This document shows, in pieces, positions 7,476 to 14,038 of a stretch of DNA of 15,119 nt; position 1 is the first letter of the stretch; every line of letters begins with the position of its first letter. The position numbers and the translations under genes are program-made. The notes below the pieces were generated by a model. The model ran no database searches. It was not told the origin of the DNA and saw only the letters and a list, made by a program, of their open reading frames with translations. The stretch is from an uncultured Alistipes sp. GTDB taxonomy: Bacteria; Bacteroidota; Bacteroidia; Bacteroidales; Rikenellaceae. The stretch spans positions 1 through 15,119 of the forward strand of contig USBO01000034.1 in NCBI GenBank assembly GCA_900552955.1, in the 5' to 3' direction.

Positions 7476-8388
7476 AGACCTTGTTGAGGGCCTCGAAGCC
7501 CTTGCCGTAGACGCCCATCACGGAGCCGACGGAGATGAAGGCGTCGCCGTCGACGTTGCGCACCAGCTTGAGCATCTGCGAGGTTTCGCGTTTGCGGCAG
7601 ACCACGACGACGACCTTGATGTCCTCCTTCGAGTACCAGCCCATCGCATCGAGGATCGTGGCGCTGTGGCGCGTGGTGGCGATGATCTGGTCGGCCATCG
7701 CCTCGTAGCGGCGCGTGAAGACGAAAATCTGGCTCGACTGCTGGTTGCCGGCCTGGATCACGTCGACCGTGTAGCCCAGCACCGCCGTGACCACGAAACC
7801 GTAGATGACCGAGTCGACGCCCATGTCGCCCACGAACAGCGACGAGAGGATGATCATCGAGTCGACGGTCATCACGATGCGGCCGTAGCTGATCGTCTTG
7901 TATTTGTTGACGATCATGGCGATGATGTCCGTGCCGCCCGTCGACCCGCCCTGCCGGAAGCAGAGGGCGATGCCGATGCCGGCGATGATGCCGCCCAGAA
8001 TGACCAGCAGGATGCGGTCGCTGACGGGATCGAGCGCGAAGAGCGTCTCTCCCGCAGGCGTGACGGCGGCCAGCAGCGGTTGCAGCACCGACATGGTCAC
8101 CGAGAGCATCCCGATGCAAAAGATGGTCTTCATGCCGAAGTTCCACCCCACGATCATTCCGCCGATGAGCAGCAGCACGCCGTTGATGATGAGCGTCAGC
8201 GCGCCGATGGGCAGTCCCGTGACGTGGTAGAAGAGCAGCGAAAGACCCGCGGCGCCGCCACCCAGCGTGTTGGCGGGCATGATGCAGGCCAGCCAGCCGA
8301 AGGAGTAGACGAACATGCCGACGGTCATCCAGAGGTATTCGGAGAGGGTTCCGACAACGGACTGACGGGTTACCCGGGGTCTTTTCAT
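7474..8388 (-). CDS. YitT family membrane protein (upstream copy; DUF161 plus DUF2179)
   Basis: The 304-residue protein is a clear paralogue of its downstream neighbour. They share the start of TM1 (YSFGWLACI, 28-36), VGWNFG (80-85), the GGSTGGTDI hallmark (147-155), and a DUF2179 domain from about 220 that includes IFVFTRRYEAMADQI. About six membrane segments precede the soluble domain. Function and ligand are unknown for the family. It begins 12 bp after the stop of the radical SAM gene, so the two are probably one transcript. Short stretches of DNA are nearly identical between the copies (for example around 7143-7160 and 8133-8150), but the proteins differ throughout, indicating an old duplication. 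Confidence 0.92.
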   Translation of the reverse strand: MKRPRVTRQSVVGTLSEYLWMTVGMFVYSFGWLACIMPANTLGGGAAGLSLLFYHVTGLPIGALTLIINGVLLLIGGMIVGWNFGMKTIFCIGMLSVTMSVLQPLLAAVTPAGETLFALDPVSDRILLVILGGIIAGIGIALCFRQGGSTGGTDIIAMIVNKYKTISYGRIVMTVDSMIILSSLFVGDMGVDSVIYGFVVTAVLGYTVDVIQAGNQQSSQIFVFTRRYEAMADQIIATTRHSATILDAMGWYSKEDIKVVVVVCRKRETSQMLKLVRNVDGDAFISVGSVMGVYGKGFEALNKV

Positions 8389-8400
8389 GGCTGCGAACGA

Positions 8401-9354
8401 TTAACGGGGCGAAGATACGAAAAATTCGCCTTGGTGCGCGTTCTTTTCCGCAAGTCTTTTTTCGAGCATCCGCCACAGCGTGTCGCTGCGCATGCCGCCC
8501 CACGGCCGGCGGCAGCGGATGCGGGGCGGCGTCTGGCCCGCGATGCGTTCGACGACGATGTCGGGGCGCAGGCGGCGCAGGATCTCGCTCACCAGCTCGA
8601 CGTACTCGCCGGCCGTCCAGCGGCGGAACCGCGCGGGCTGCGCGTCGCACAGGGCGGTCATGCGCGTGCCTTCGACGAACTGCAACTGGTGGAACTTGAC
8701 CGTCGTGAGCGGCAATTCGTTGAGGATGCGTACGCGGCCGAGCAGCTCCGCATCGTCCTCGTCGGGGAGGCCGAGGATGAAGTGCGCGCCCACGGCGATG
8801 CCGCGGGCGGCCGTCGCTTCGACGGCGCGCCGTGCGACGGCGAAGTCGTGGCCGCGGTCGATCGTGCGCAGCGTGGCGTCCGAGGTCGACTCGATGCCGT
8901 ACTCGACGCAGACGTAGGCGCGGCGGGCCAGTTCGGCCAGATAGTCGAGTTTGGCGGCATCGACGCAGTCGGGGCGCGTGCCCACGACGATTCCCGCCAC
9001 GCCGGGGCAGGCCAGCGCCTCCTCGTAGAGCTGCCGCAGGCGTTCGAGCGGCGCGTAGGTGTTGCTGTATGACTGGAAGTAGACCAGAAAACCCGTGCCC
9101 GGGGCAAAGCCGCGGCGGTGGAAGGCGATCGCATCGCCGACCTGTTGCCGCACGGTGCGGCGCGGGTCGCAGTAGGCGGGCGTGAAGGCCTCGTTGGCGC
9201 AGAACGAACAGCCGCCGCGGCCCACCGTGCCGTCGCGGTTGGGGCAGGTGAAGCCTCCGTCGACCGGAAGTTTCTGCATCGGCCGGCCGAACGTGCGGCG
9301 GCAGTAGGCCGCATAGCTGTGGTAGGGTCGCGCGTCGCCCCAGAGGTGTGTCAT
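8401..9354 (-). CDS. TIGR01212/YhcC family radical SAM protein
   Basis: The 317-residue protein matches the YhcC-type radical SAM family. The cluster-binding cysteines take that family's unusual spacing, C37-x11-C49-x2-C52, in GFTCPNRDGTVGRGGCSFC, rather than CxxxCxxC. Other conserved parts are YFQSYSNTYAPLERL (92-106), the GTRPDC strand (125-130), VEYGIES (150-156) and HFILGLPDED (191-200). The fold resembles the Elp3/MiaB radical SAM core. The reaction is unknown, although neighbours in other genomes have suggested RNA or cofactor modification. The frame is open up to 9489 inside the nuclease gene region, but MTHLWGDARPY at 9354 fits family N-termini. It is followed by yitT after 12 bp and preceded by 122 bp without a clear promoter. 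Confidence 0.92.
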   Translation of the reverse strand: MTHLWGDARPYHSYAAYCRRTFGRPMQKLPVDGGFTCPNRDGTVGRGGCSFCANEAFTPAYCDPRRTVRQQVGDAIAFHRRGFAPGTGFLVYFQSYSNTYAPLERLRQLYEEALACPGVAGIVVGTRPDCVDAAKLDYLAELARRAYVCVEYGIESTSDATLRTIDRGHDFAVARRAVEATAARGIAVGAHFILGLPDEDDAELLGRVRILNELPLTTVKFHQLQFVEGTRMTALCDAQPARFRRWTAGEYVELVSEILRRLRPDIVVERIAGQTPPRIRCRRPWGGMRSDTLWRMLEKRLAEKNAHQGEFFVSSPR

Positions 9355-9476
9355 GGGTGAATGGCGGCAATCAACGGTGGTCGCGCTGTCGGTTCTCTGA
9401 CGACGATCCGGTTCGCTCGGAGAGAGATTCCCCGAGTTCTGATGGATTCCGGCGCGGGCATCGTTCCCGCATCGGT

Positions 9477-10982
9477 TCAATAGCCCCACTCCGCCTTGTC
9501 ATAGGAGTTTTTCGGTGCGGCGGGGGCGTTGGGGAAAAAGCGCAGTCCGGTCTGCTCCTCGACGTAGGTGACGGGCACCAGATACTGCGCCGTGATGGGT
9601 GCCGTGGTGGCGTAGTCGTCGTTGTGAGGCAGCCAGAAGCCCACGCACTGCAACTCGTCGGCGCGCAGCTCCCAGACCGGTTTGCCCGTGCGGCCCGATT
9701 TGGAGCGCAGCAATACCTTATAGAAATGGGTGGGCACGACGACCTCCTGTCCGTCGGCATCGTTGCAGGTCTTGTTCGTATGGGCGAAGTGGGCGCCCGT
9801 GACGACGTAGAGCGTGTCGGAGCAGTTGTAATTCGACCAGATGCGTTTCTCGAGTTTGTTCCAGATGCCGCCGTTGAACTCGTTCTGGTACTGCGGCGCC
9901 ATGTTCGTATAGTAGAAGGTCTGGCGGTTGGTCTCCACGCTCACCTGCCGGTCGCTCGAAGCGACCATGTGGCCGCGGCGGAACACGCCCGAATAGGTCT
10001 TCTTGAGGTTGGGTTGCAGCGCCGACGACAGCGCAGGGTCGTATTTCCACGAGTCGTTGCGGCCCGCCTCGCCGTTCCAGCTGCTGTGCACGGCCATCGC
10101 CGCCCAGACCGTGCAGCGGTACTCCGAGCTGTAACAGAGCGAGAAGTTGCGCACCGACGCCTTGTCGGGACGCATGTGGTAGATGTAGTGCCAGCCGGCG
10201 TGCGTCACCTCGTCGGGCAGCTCGGCCCACCCCTTGTAACGGGCTTTGCTGTCGCCTGCGGGCGGTGCGACGGCACCCGCCTCGGTGGCGAAGGTCGCCG
10301 GCACGCTGCGCCAGGTTTTCGACAGCGTGACGACGTAGGCCGCCACCTCGTAGGAGGTGCTTTCGCTCAGGCCGGTGAAGGTGTGGTGCAGCGAGGCCGT
10401 CGCCGTGCCGCACGACTGCCTGATCTCGTCGCTCTGTCCTGCCTTTCGGAGCAGGAAACCTGCGTCGGTGACCGGCTCCTCGCCCTCGTGGGTGTAGGCT
10501 ACGGCGACGGTGACCGAGGAGGCCGTGCGTTCCGAAACGGTCAGGGGACCGAATGCGACCCCTTCGTCGGGCAGAGGTTCGGGCCCTTCGCCCTTCGTGA
10601 GCGTGATGAACGTAATCGCCTCGCTGCGGAACGTCCGCCCGCCGGCGATTGCGTAACAATAGAGTTCATAGGAGGTTTCGGGCTTCAGGCCGCGCAGCGT
10701 GCAGCGGGGGCGGGCCGACCGCTCGCAGACGACCGTCACGGGTTCGCCTCCGCCCGAAGGCGTGCAGACGAAGCCGTTCTCCTTGACCAGAAAACCGCCC
10801 AGGTAGAGGTATTCGGCCGAGAAATCGGCCGACTCGGCGGCCGGCACGGCCTTGAGATTCGAAAACCGACACTCCTCGCGCGGGTCAGTCGCCGAAGGTT
10901 CGTCGCCCGCGGTGCCGCTGTCGCTGCACGAGACCGTCAGCAGCACGAAGGAAAGCATGAAAATCGGGAAAAAGCGTTTCAT
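9477..10982 (-). CDS. DNA/RNA non-specific endonuclease, lipoprotein with two Fn3-like domains
   Basis: The 501-residue product starts with a lipoprotein signal: MKRFF, a hydrophobic core and a TVSC lipobox with acceptor Cys19. An acidic Asp at +2 is compatible with the Bacteroidetes surface-export signal. Two fibronectin-III-like domains follow (about 38-128 and 141-234), both built around L-xPxTSYE or LSESTSYE turns. The C-terminal ββα-metal nuclease domain (about 255-490) carries RRGHM with likely catalytic His338, TNMAPQ with Asn360, and NGGIWNKLE in which N370 and E378 keep the eight-residue spacing of the metal Asn and Glu in Serratia nuclease. The usual DRGH is RRGH here. It should cleave DNA and RNA outside the cytoplasm. 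The frame opens at 11009, but the signal peptide fixes the start at 10982, 23 bp after dtd. Confidence 0.9.
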   Translation of the reverse strand: MKRFFPIFMLSFVLLTVSCSDSGTAGDEPSATDPREECRFSNLKAVPAAESADFSAEYLYLGGFLVKENGFVCTPSGGGEPVTVVCERSARPRCTLRGLKPETSYELYCYAIAGGRTFRSEAITFITLTKGEGPEPLPDEGVAFGPLTVSERTASSVTVAVAYTHEGEEPVTDAGFLLRKAGQSDEIRQSCGTATASLHHTFTGLSESTSYEVAAYVVTLSKTWRSVPATFATEAGAVAPPAGDSKARYKGWAELPDEVTHAGWHYIYHMRPDKASVRNFSLCYSSEYRCTVWAAMAVHSSWNGEAGRNDSWKYDPALSSALQPNLKKTYSGVFRRGHMVASSDRQVSVETNRQTFYYTNMAPQYQNEFNGGIWNKLEKRIWSNYNCSDTLYVVTGAHFAHTNKTCNDADGQEVVVPTHFYKVLLRSKSGRTGKPVWELRADELQCVGFWLPHNDDYATTAPITAQYLVPVTYVEEQTGLRFFPNAPAAPKNSYDKAEWGY

Positions 10983-11005
10983 CGTATTGTTCGGATGAGA
11001 TAGTT

Positions 11006-11458
11006 TCACTCTTTGTTCCTGGAGTCGATCCAGATCGTCACCGGCCCGTCGTTGAGCAGTTCGACGGCCATATCGGCGCCGAAGACGCCCGTGCGCACGG
11101 GCCGGCCGCTCGCGGCGGCGAGCGCCGCCACGAAGCGTTCGTACATCGGGCGCGCGAAGCCCTCGCCCGCGGCGCGGATGTAGGAGGGACGGTTGCCCCG
11201 CCGCGTTGAGGCGTGGAGCGTGAACTGACTCACGACGAGCAGTTCGCCCGCGGTCTGCTGCACGTCGAGGTTCATCACCCCCGCCTCGTCGCCGAAGATG
11301 CGCAGGCGTGCGGCCTTGCCCGCCAGATAGTCGATGTCCTCCTGCGTGTCGGCCTCCTCGACGCCGACGAACAGCAGCAGGCCCGCACCGATCGAGGCGT
11401 GCTGCGCGCCGCCGATGGTCACCGAGGCGCGGCGGACGCGTTGGATCAGCAGCCGCAT
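11006..11458 (-). CDS. dtd: D-aminoacyl-tRNA deacylase
   Basis: Dtd hydrolyses D-amino acids (and glycine mischarged on tRNA-Ala) from tRNA, a cytosolic proofreading step. At 150 residues it is of normal length and carries both signature motifs: SQFTLHAS (77-84) and NDGPVTIWIDS (136-146), which holds the cross-subunit GlyPro motif region. The N-terminus MRLLIQRV is also typical. The ATG at 11458 lies 13 bp inside the pseudouridine synthase gene, so translation is probably coupled. The nuclease lipoprotein gene starts 23 bp downstream. The identification is firm. Confidence 0.97.
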   Translation of the reverse strand: MRLLIQRVRRASVTIGGAQHASIGAGLLLFVGVEEADTQEDIDYLAGKAARLRIFGDEAGVMNLDVQQTAGELLVVSQFTLHASTRRGNRPSYIRAAGEGFARPMYERFVAALAAASGRPVRTGVFGADMAVELLNDGPVTIWIDSRNKE

Positions 11459-12153
11459 GACTCCGTGGCGTTATGGGCGAAAAAGGCCCACAGGTTGTCG
11501 CCGGCCGGCACGGGCGCCTCGATGCGCACCGGCTCCCGACGCACGGGATGGGTGAATTCGATCGCCCGCGAATGGAGCGAAATGCCGTCGTCGGGATTCG
11601 AACGGCGTGCGCCGTACTTGAGGTCGCCCTTGATCGGGCAGCCGATCTTCGAGAGCTGGGCGCGGATCTGGTGGTGGCGGCCCGTGAGCAGCTCCACCTC
11701 GACGAGCGTGTAGTTGGTCGAGGCGCCCAGCGTGCGGTAGCGCAGCCGCGCCTCCTTCGCTTCGGGTTTCGGGGCGTCGAAGGCGCGCGAACGGTTGGTG
11801 CGGCCGTCGCGCAACACCCAGTGGCGCAGTTCCCCTTCGAGCGGATCGGGGCGCTGCTCCGTCACGGCCCAGTAGGTCTTGCGGATCGCGCCCGCGCGGA
11901 TCATCTCGTTGAGCCGCACCAGCGCCTTCGACGTTTTGGCGAAGAGCACCGCGCCGCTCACGGGGCGGTCGATGCGGTGCACCACGCCGAGGAACACCTC
12001 GCCGGGCTTGTCGTCGCGGCGTTTGAGGTAGGCTTTGATCTGGTCTTCGAGGGCGCTCTGACCCGAAGGGTCGGGCTGCACCAGGTCGCCGCAATGTTTG
12101 TCGACCACCAGCAGGTGGTTGTCTTCGTAGAGAATAGCGTCGGGTGTGAACAT
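11446..12153 (-). CDS. RluA-family RNA pseudouridine synthase
   Basis: This 235-residue enzyme should isomerise uridine to pseudouridine in rRNA or tRNA. It has the RluA motif VVHRIDRPVSG (57-67) with the catalytic Asp62, the conserved RKTYWAV strand (91-97) and TGRHHQIRAQL (157-167). There is no N-terminal S4 domain, so it resembles the short stand-alone RluA group. Which RNA site it modifies cannot be told. The start at 12153 is one base after the cdd stop, and its 3' end overlaps dtd by 13 bp, marking a compact operon. The tail ESCGC ends in two cysteines with no obvious meaning. Confidence 0.93.
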   Translation of the reverse strand: MFTPDAILYEDNHLLVVDKHCGDLVQPDPSGQSALEDQIKAYLKRRDDKPGEVFLGVVHRIDRPVSGAVLFAKTSKALVRLNEMIRAGAIRKTYWAVTEQRPDPLEGELRHWVLRDGRTNRSRAFDAPKPEAKEARLRYRTLGASTNYTLVEVELLTGRHHQIRAQLSKIGCPIKGDLKYGARRSNPDDGISLHSRAIEFTHPVRREPVRIEAPVPAGDNLWAFFAHNATESCGC

Positions 12154-12154
12154 C

Positions 12155-12610
12155 TCAGAGCTTGAAGGTGAAGGGGAGGAGTTTTTCGGCCGTGTCGACC
12201 ACGCTGGCCGTACCGCCGCCCGACATGACGATGCGCATCGGCCGGCCCTGCCGGCGTTCGACGTCGACCATCACCTGCCGGCATTGGCCGCAGGGGTAGC
12301 ATTCGCGCAGCGACGGATCCGAAGCGATGGCCAGCGTCTCGATCGGATCGTCGGGGAAGTTGGTTTCGACGTAGAACAGCAGCGACCGCTCGGCGCACAG
12401 CCCTGCCGGAAAGACTTCGCTTTCGAAGTTTCCGGCGCGGAGCACCTGCCCGCTCGCAAGACGCACGGCCGCGCCCACGCGGAAGTTCGAGTAGGGCGCA
12501 TGCGAATGCCGCGTGGCGCTTTCGGCCTCGGCCACCAGCGTCCGGTCGGCCTCGGGCAGCTCGGCCGGCGAGGCGTAATACTCGTAATCGCAGATAAGTT
12601 TCGTCTTCAT
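12155..12610 (-). CDS. cdd: Cytidine deaminase
   Basis: Cdd converts cytidine and deoxycytidine to uridine and deoxyuridine in pyrimidine salvage. The 151-residue protein has the homotetrameric type of active site: CAE (72-74, with catalytic Glu74) and PCGQC (106-110) supply three zinc-binding cysteines. N61 and E63 in NFE fit the ribose-binding pair. The frame continues to a TTG at 12628, but the ATG at 12610 is chosen because a strong GGAGG ribosome-binding site lies five bases before it. A -7-like TATCTTTA (12654-12647, minus strand) precedes it in an AT-rich stretch, without a convincing -33 element. It is the first gene of the cdd-rluA-dtd-nuclease run, with the next gene one base downstream. 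Confidence 0.96.
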   Translation of the reverse strand: MKTKLICDYEYYASPAELPEADRTLVAEAESATRHSHAPYSNFRVGAAVRLASGQVLRAGNFESEVFPAGLCAERSLLFYVETNFPDDPIETLAIASDPSLRECYPCGQCRQVMVDVERRQGRPMRIVMSGGGTASVVDTAEKLLPFTFKL

Positions 12611-12615
12611 AGGCA

Positions 12616-12621
12616 CCTCCC
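12616..12621 (-). promoter_or_regulatory. Strong Shine-Dalgarno site for cdd
   Basis: GGGAGG on the minus strand is separated by five bases from the ATG at 12610. It decides the start against the upstream in-frame TTG at 12628, which lies 5' of this site. Such a strong Shine-Dalgarno sequence is uncommon for Bacteroidetes, whose starts usually rely on A-rich leaders. Confidence 0.65.
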
Positions 12622-12670
12622 TTTTCAAAGGGGACGGAAAAGTTTGTAAAGATAATGATATTTTCCGAAA

Positions 12671-12686
12671 CGTCCGGCTCCGGACG
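12671..12686. repeat. GC-rich hairpin in the cdd upstream region
   Basis: CGTCCGG and CCGGACG form a 7-bp perfect stem with a two-base (CT) loop. On the plus strand a run of five T (12691-12695) begins four bases later; on the minus strand only TTT follows. It may back up the SIMPL-gene terminator or shape the cdd leader region, but there is no plus-strand gene for it to terminate. Confidence 0.3.
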
Positions 12687-12739
12687 CCGATTTTTCGCCC
12701 GGGCGGCCGCCGTCGCTGCGGCGTGCGCTCCGGACGGTG

Positions 12740-12769
12740 AAAAAGGCCCGACGAACGCGTCGCCGGGCC
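12740..12769 (-). terminator. Intrinsic terminator after the SIMPL-domain gene
   Basis: Reading the minus strand, GGCCCG (12769-12764) pairs with CGGGCC (12750-12745). An inner CGACG/CGTCG pairing is an alternative fold. The stem is followed directly by five T (12744-12740). It lies 40 bp after the stop of the gene at 12809-13510 and before the cdd leader, exactly where an operon boundary is expected. Confidence 0.7.
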
Positions 12770-12808
12770 GGACTAAAAAATGGTTGTCAGTAAGTTCGGA
12801 GCCCGCGT

Positions 12809-13510
12809 CTATTCGAGCACGAATTTGGCTTGGATGCTGTATTTGAGCTTGATGGTCTTGAAGTCGAGCCCTGCGCCTTCGTCCGCCGTGTCGGCTGCCT
12901 CATCGGTCACGGCGGCCTTCATGCCGCGCGCCAGGAAGACATTGCCGTAGTAGGGCACCACGTCGTTGTTCGAATCGTAGATGTAGAAGCATTTGCCCGC
13001 CTGCTGGCCCACGGCCTCGGCGAGCGTGCGGGCGTTGGCCTGCGCGCTCTTCATGGCGGCGATGCGCACCTCGTTCTTATAGGTATCCAGCTGCGAGTGG
13101 GTCACCTTCTCCATCGAGACGTTCGAGATGCCCAGGTCGTTGAGCGACGCGAAGGCCCGGGCGACCTGCTCGGGCGTGTCGAGCTTTAGCTGGAACTGTT
13201 TCCATGCCAGAGCGTTGCCCTTCTTGAAATAGTCGCTCGACATGTTCACCACGCGCAGTTGTCTCTGGGTGTCGACACCCATTCTCTTCAGCGCGTCGAG
13301 CATCGACCGCTCCTGCGTCTGGATCGAGATCTTGCCTTTCGAATCCTTCTCGTTGATCGTCACCGAGAGATAGAACTCGTCGGGGGTGATCTCCTTCTCG
13401 GCCTGTCCCCAGACCTGCACGTAGCTGGCGTCGTACTTCGATGTCTGCTCCTGTGCCGCCGTGGGAAGTGCCGCCAGCGCGACCGCAGCCAGTAAGATGA
13501 TTTTTTTCAT
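12809..13510 (-). CDS. SIMPL domain-containing (DUF541) secreted protein
   Basis: The 233-residue protein has a clear signal peptide (MKKIILLAAVALAALPTAAQ, cleavage near residue 20). It is followed by one SIMPL/DUF541 domain, seen in VQVWGQAEKEITPDEFYLSVTI-type residues near 31-52, a central MSMEKVTHS-like segment (about 130-140) and a C-terminal YSIQAKFVLE strand. Relatives include periplasmic or outer-membrane proteins such as E. coli YggE (oxidative-stress linked) and BP26 of Brucella, which forms channel-like oligomers; no enzymatic activity is known. The sequence predicts periplasmic location. It stands alone: 528 bp without a gene upstream and a terminator downstream. TTTATTTG (13549-13542, minus strand) resembles a -7 box but lacks a matching -33. 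Confidence 0.88.
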   Translation of the reverse strand: MKKIILLAAVALAALPTAAQEQTSKYDASYVQVWGQAEKEITPDEFYLSVTINEKDSKGKISIQTQERSMLDALKRMGVDTQRQLRVVNMSSDYFKKGNALAWKQFQLKLDTPEQVARAFASLNDLGISNVSMEKVTHSQLDTYKNEVRIAAMKSAQANARTLAEAVGQQAGKCFYIYDSNNDVVPYYGNVFLARGMKAAVTDEAADTADEGAGLDFKTIKLKYSIQAKFVLE

Positions 13511-14038
13511 AGCTTATTTCCGTTTTTGGGTAACTTCTTTACAAATAAAACGCCGCAACATGCGGAATCTTGCACCGAGGGGCGAAAATAATTGCCGGCG
13601 GCCGACGGACGCTTCGTGCGGCAGCGTCGGTGCGTGCGATTTCGCGGAGGATGAAAATTTTACGATCAGTCGTTGCACGTTCGGCGGAAACAGCTTATTT
13701 TTGAGTGTTGTACATATCATTTTTCGGATAGCTGCATTGTTCGATCTGACAGTCCGGTAAACTCTCGCAGGAACAAAAACGATCAGCTAAGAGCCGATGC
13801 TTTGCGCGGTTCTTGGCTTGTTTTGTTCATGCATACCAGCGCATCAGATTGACAGGCCGGAACCGCGCTCGTTCCCGACCGACGGGAGGCGGGGCATCGC
13901 GGAGTGGTGGGCCGGTCTGAGAGAGGGTGCATGGCCGTGTGCCGTGTGTTACGACGAACGCTCCCGTGTGCTCCGCTTCGGTCGGAAGCGCTCTGTCGCT
14001 GACGCACGAAGCTGTCGCAGGCTGCCGGACGGCGGCGT
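13511..14038. other. Gene-poor intergenic region of 528 bp
   Basis: No open frame here looks like a protein: the short frames are Arg/Ser/Pro-rich and lack motifs or plausible starts. The 13511-13560 and 13650-13760 parts are clearly more AT-rich than the coding DNA around them. The region contains the inverted repeat at 13767-13832, a short hairpin CCGCA-TGT-TGCGG (minus strand, about 13552-13565), and possible promoter material for the SIMPL gene. A small RNA cannot be excluded but nothing specific was recognised. Confidence 0.6.
13767..13832. terminator. Large imperfect inverted repeat, candidate bidirectional terminator
   Basis: An inner stem, CTAAGAGCCG (13787-13796) against CGGTTCTTGG (13807-13816), gives ten pairs including two G-T wobbles as plus-strand RNA, around a ten-base loop. 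An outer arm, GCAGGAACAAAA (13767-13778) against TTTTGTTCATGC (13821-13832), gives 11 of 12 pairs. The A-rich left arm and T-rich right arm give the A-stem-U layout of an intrinsic terminator on the plus strand; the minus strand also ends in GTTTTTG, though its inner stem has two mismatches. It could end the transcript of the gene at 14039-15119, but it lies about 200 bp after that stop. Confidence 0.45.

Noticed and set aside
7354..9072. A 572-codon plus-strand frame opposite the yitT and radical SAM genes
   Set aside because: Crosses several real minus-strand genes and is dominated by Asp/Arg/His; a shadow frame.
9355..9476. GCGGG/CCCGC hairpin between the nuclease and radical SAM genes as a terminator
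   Set aside because: The stem is five pairs and there is no T-run on the transcribed strand; likely chance in GC-rich DNA.
9348..11003. A 551-codon plus-strand frame opposite the nuclease gene
   Set aside because: Antisense to a protein with a signal peptide and nuclease motifs; no motif of its own.
13542..13549. TTTATTTG as a -7 promoter box for the SIMPL gene
   Set aside because: Seven of eight consensus positions match, but no TTG-like -33 element lies 19-21 bp upstream; too weak to list.
13514..13720. Small 68-codon minus-strand frame upstream of the SIMPL gene
   Set aside because: No motif or ribosome site, and its sequence runs through probable promoter DNA.
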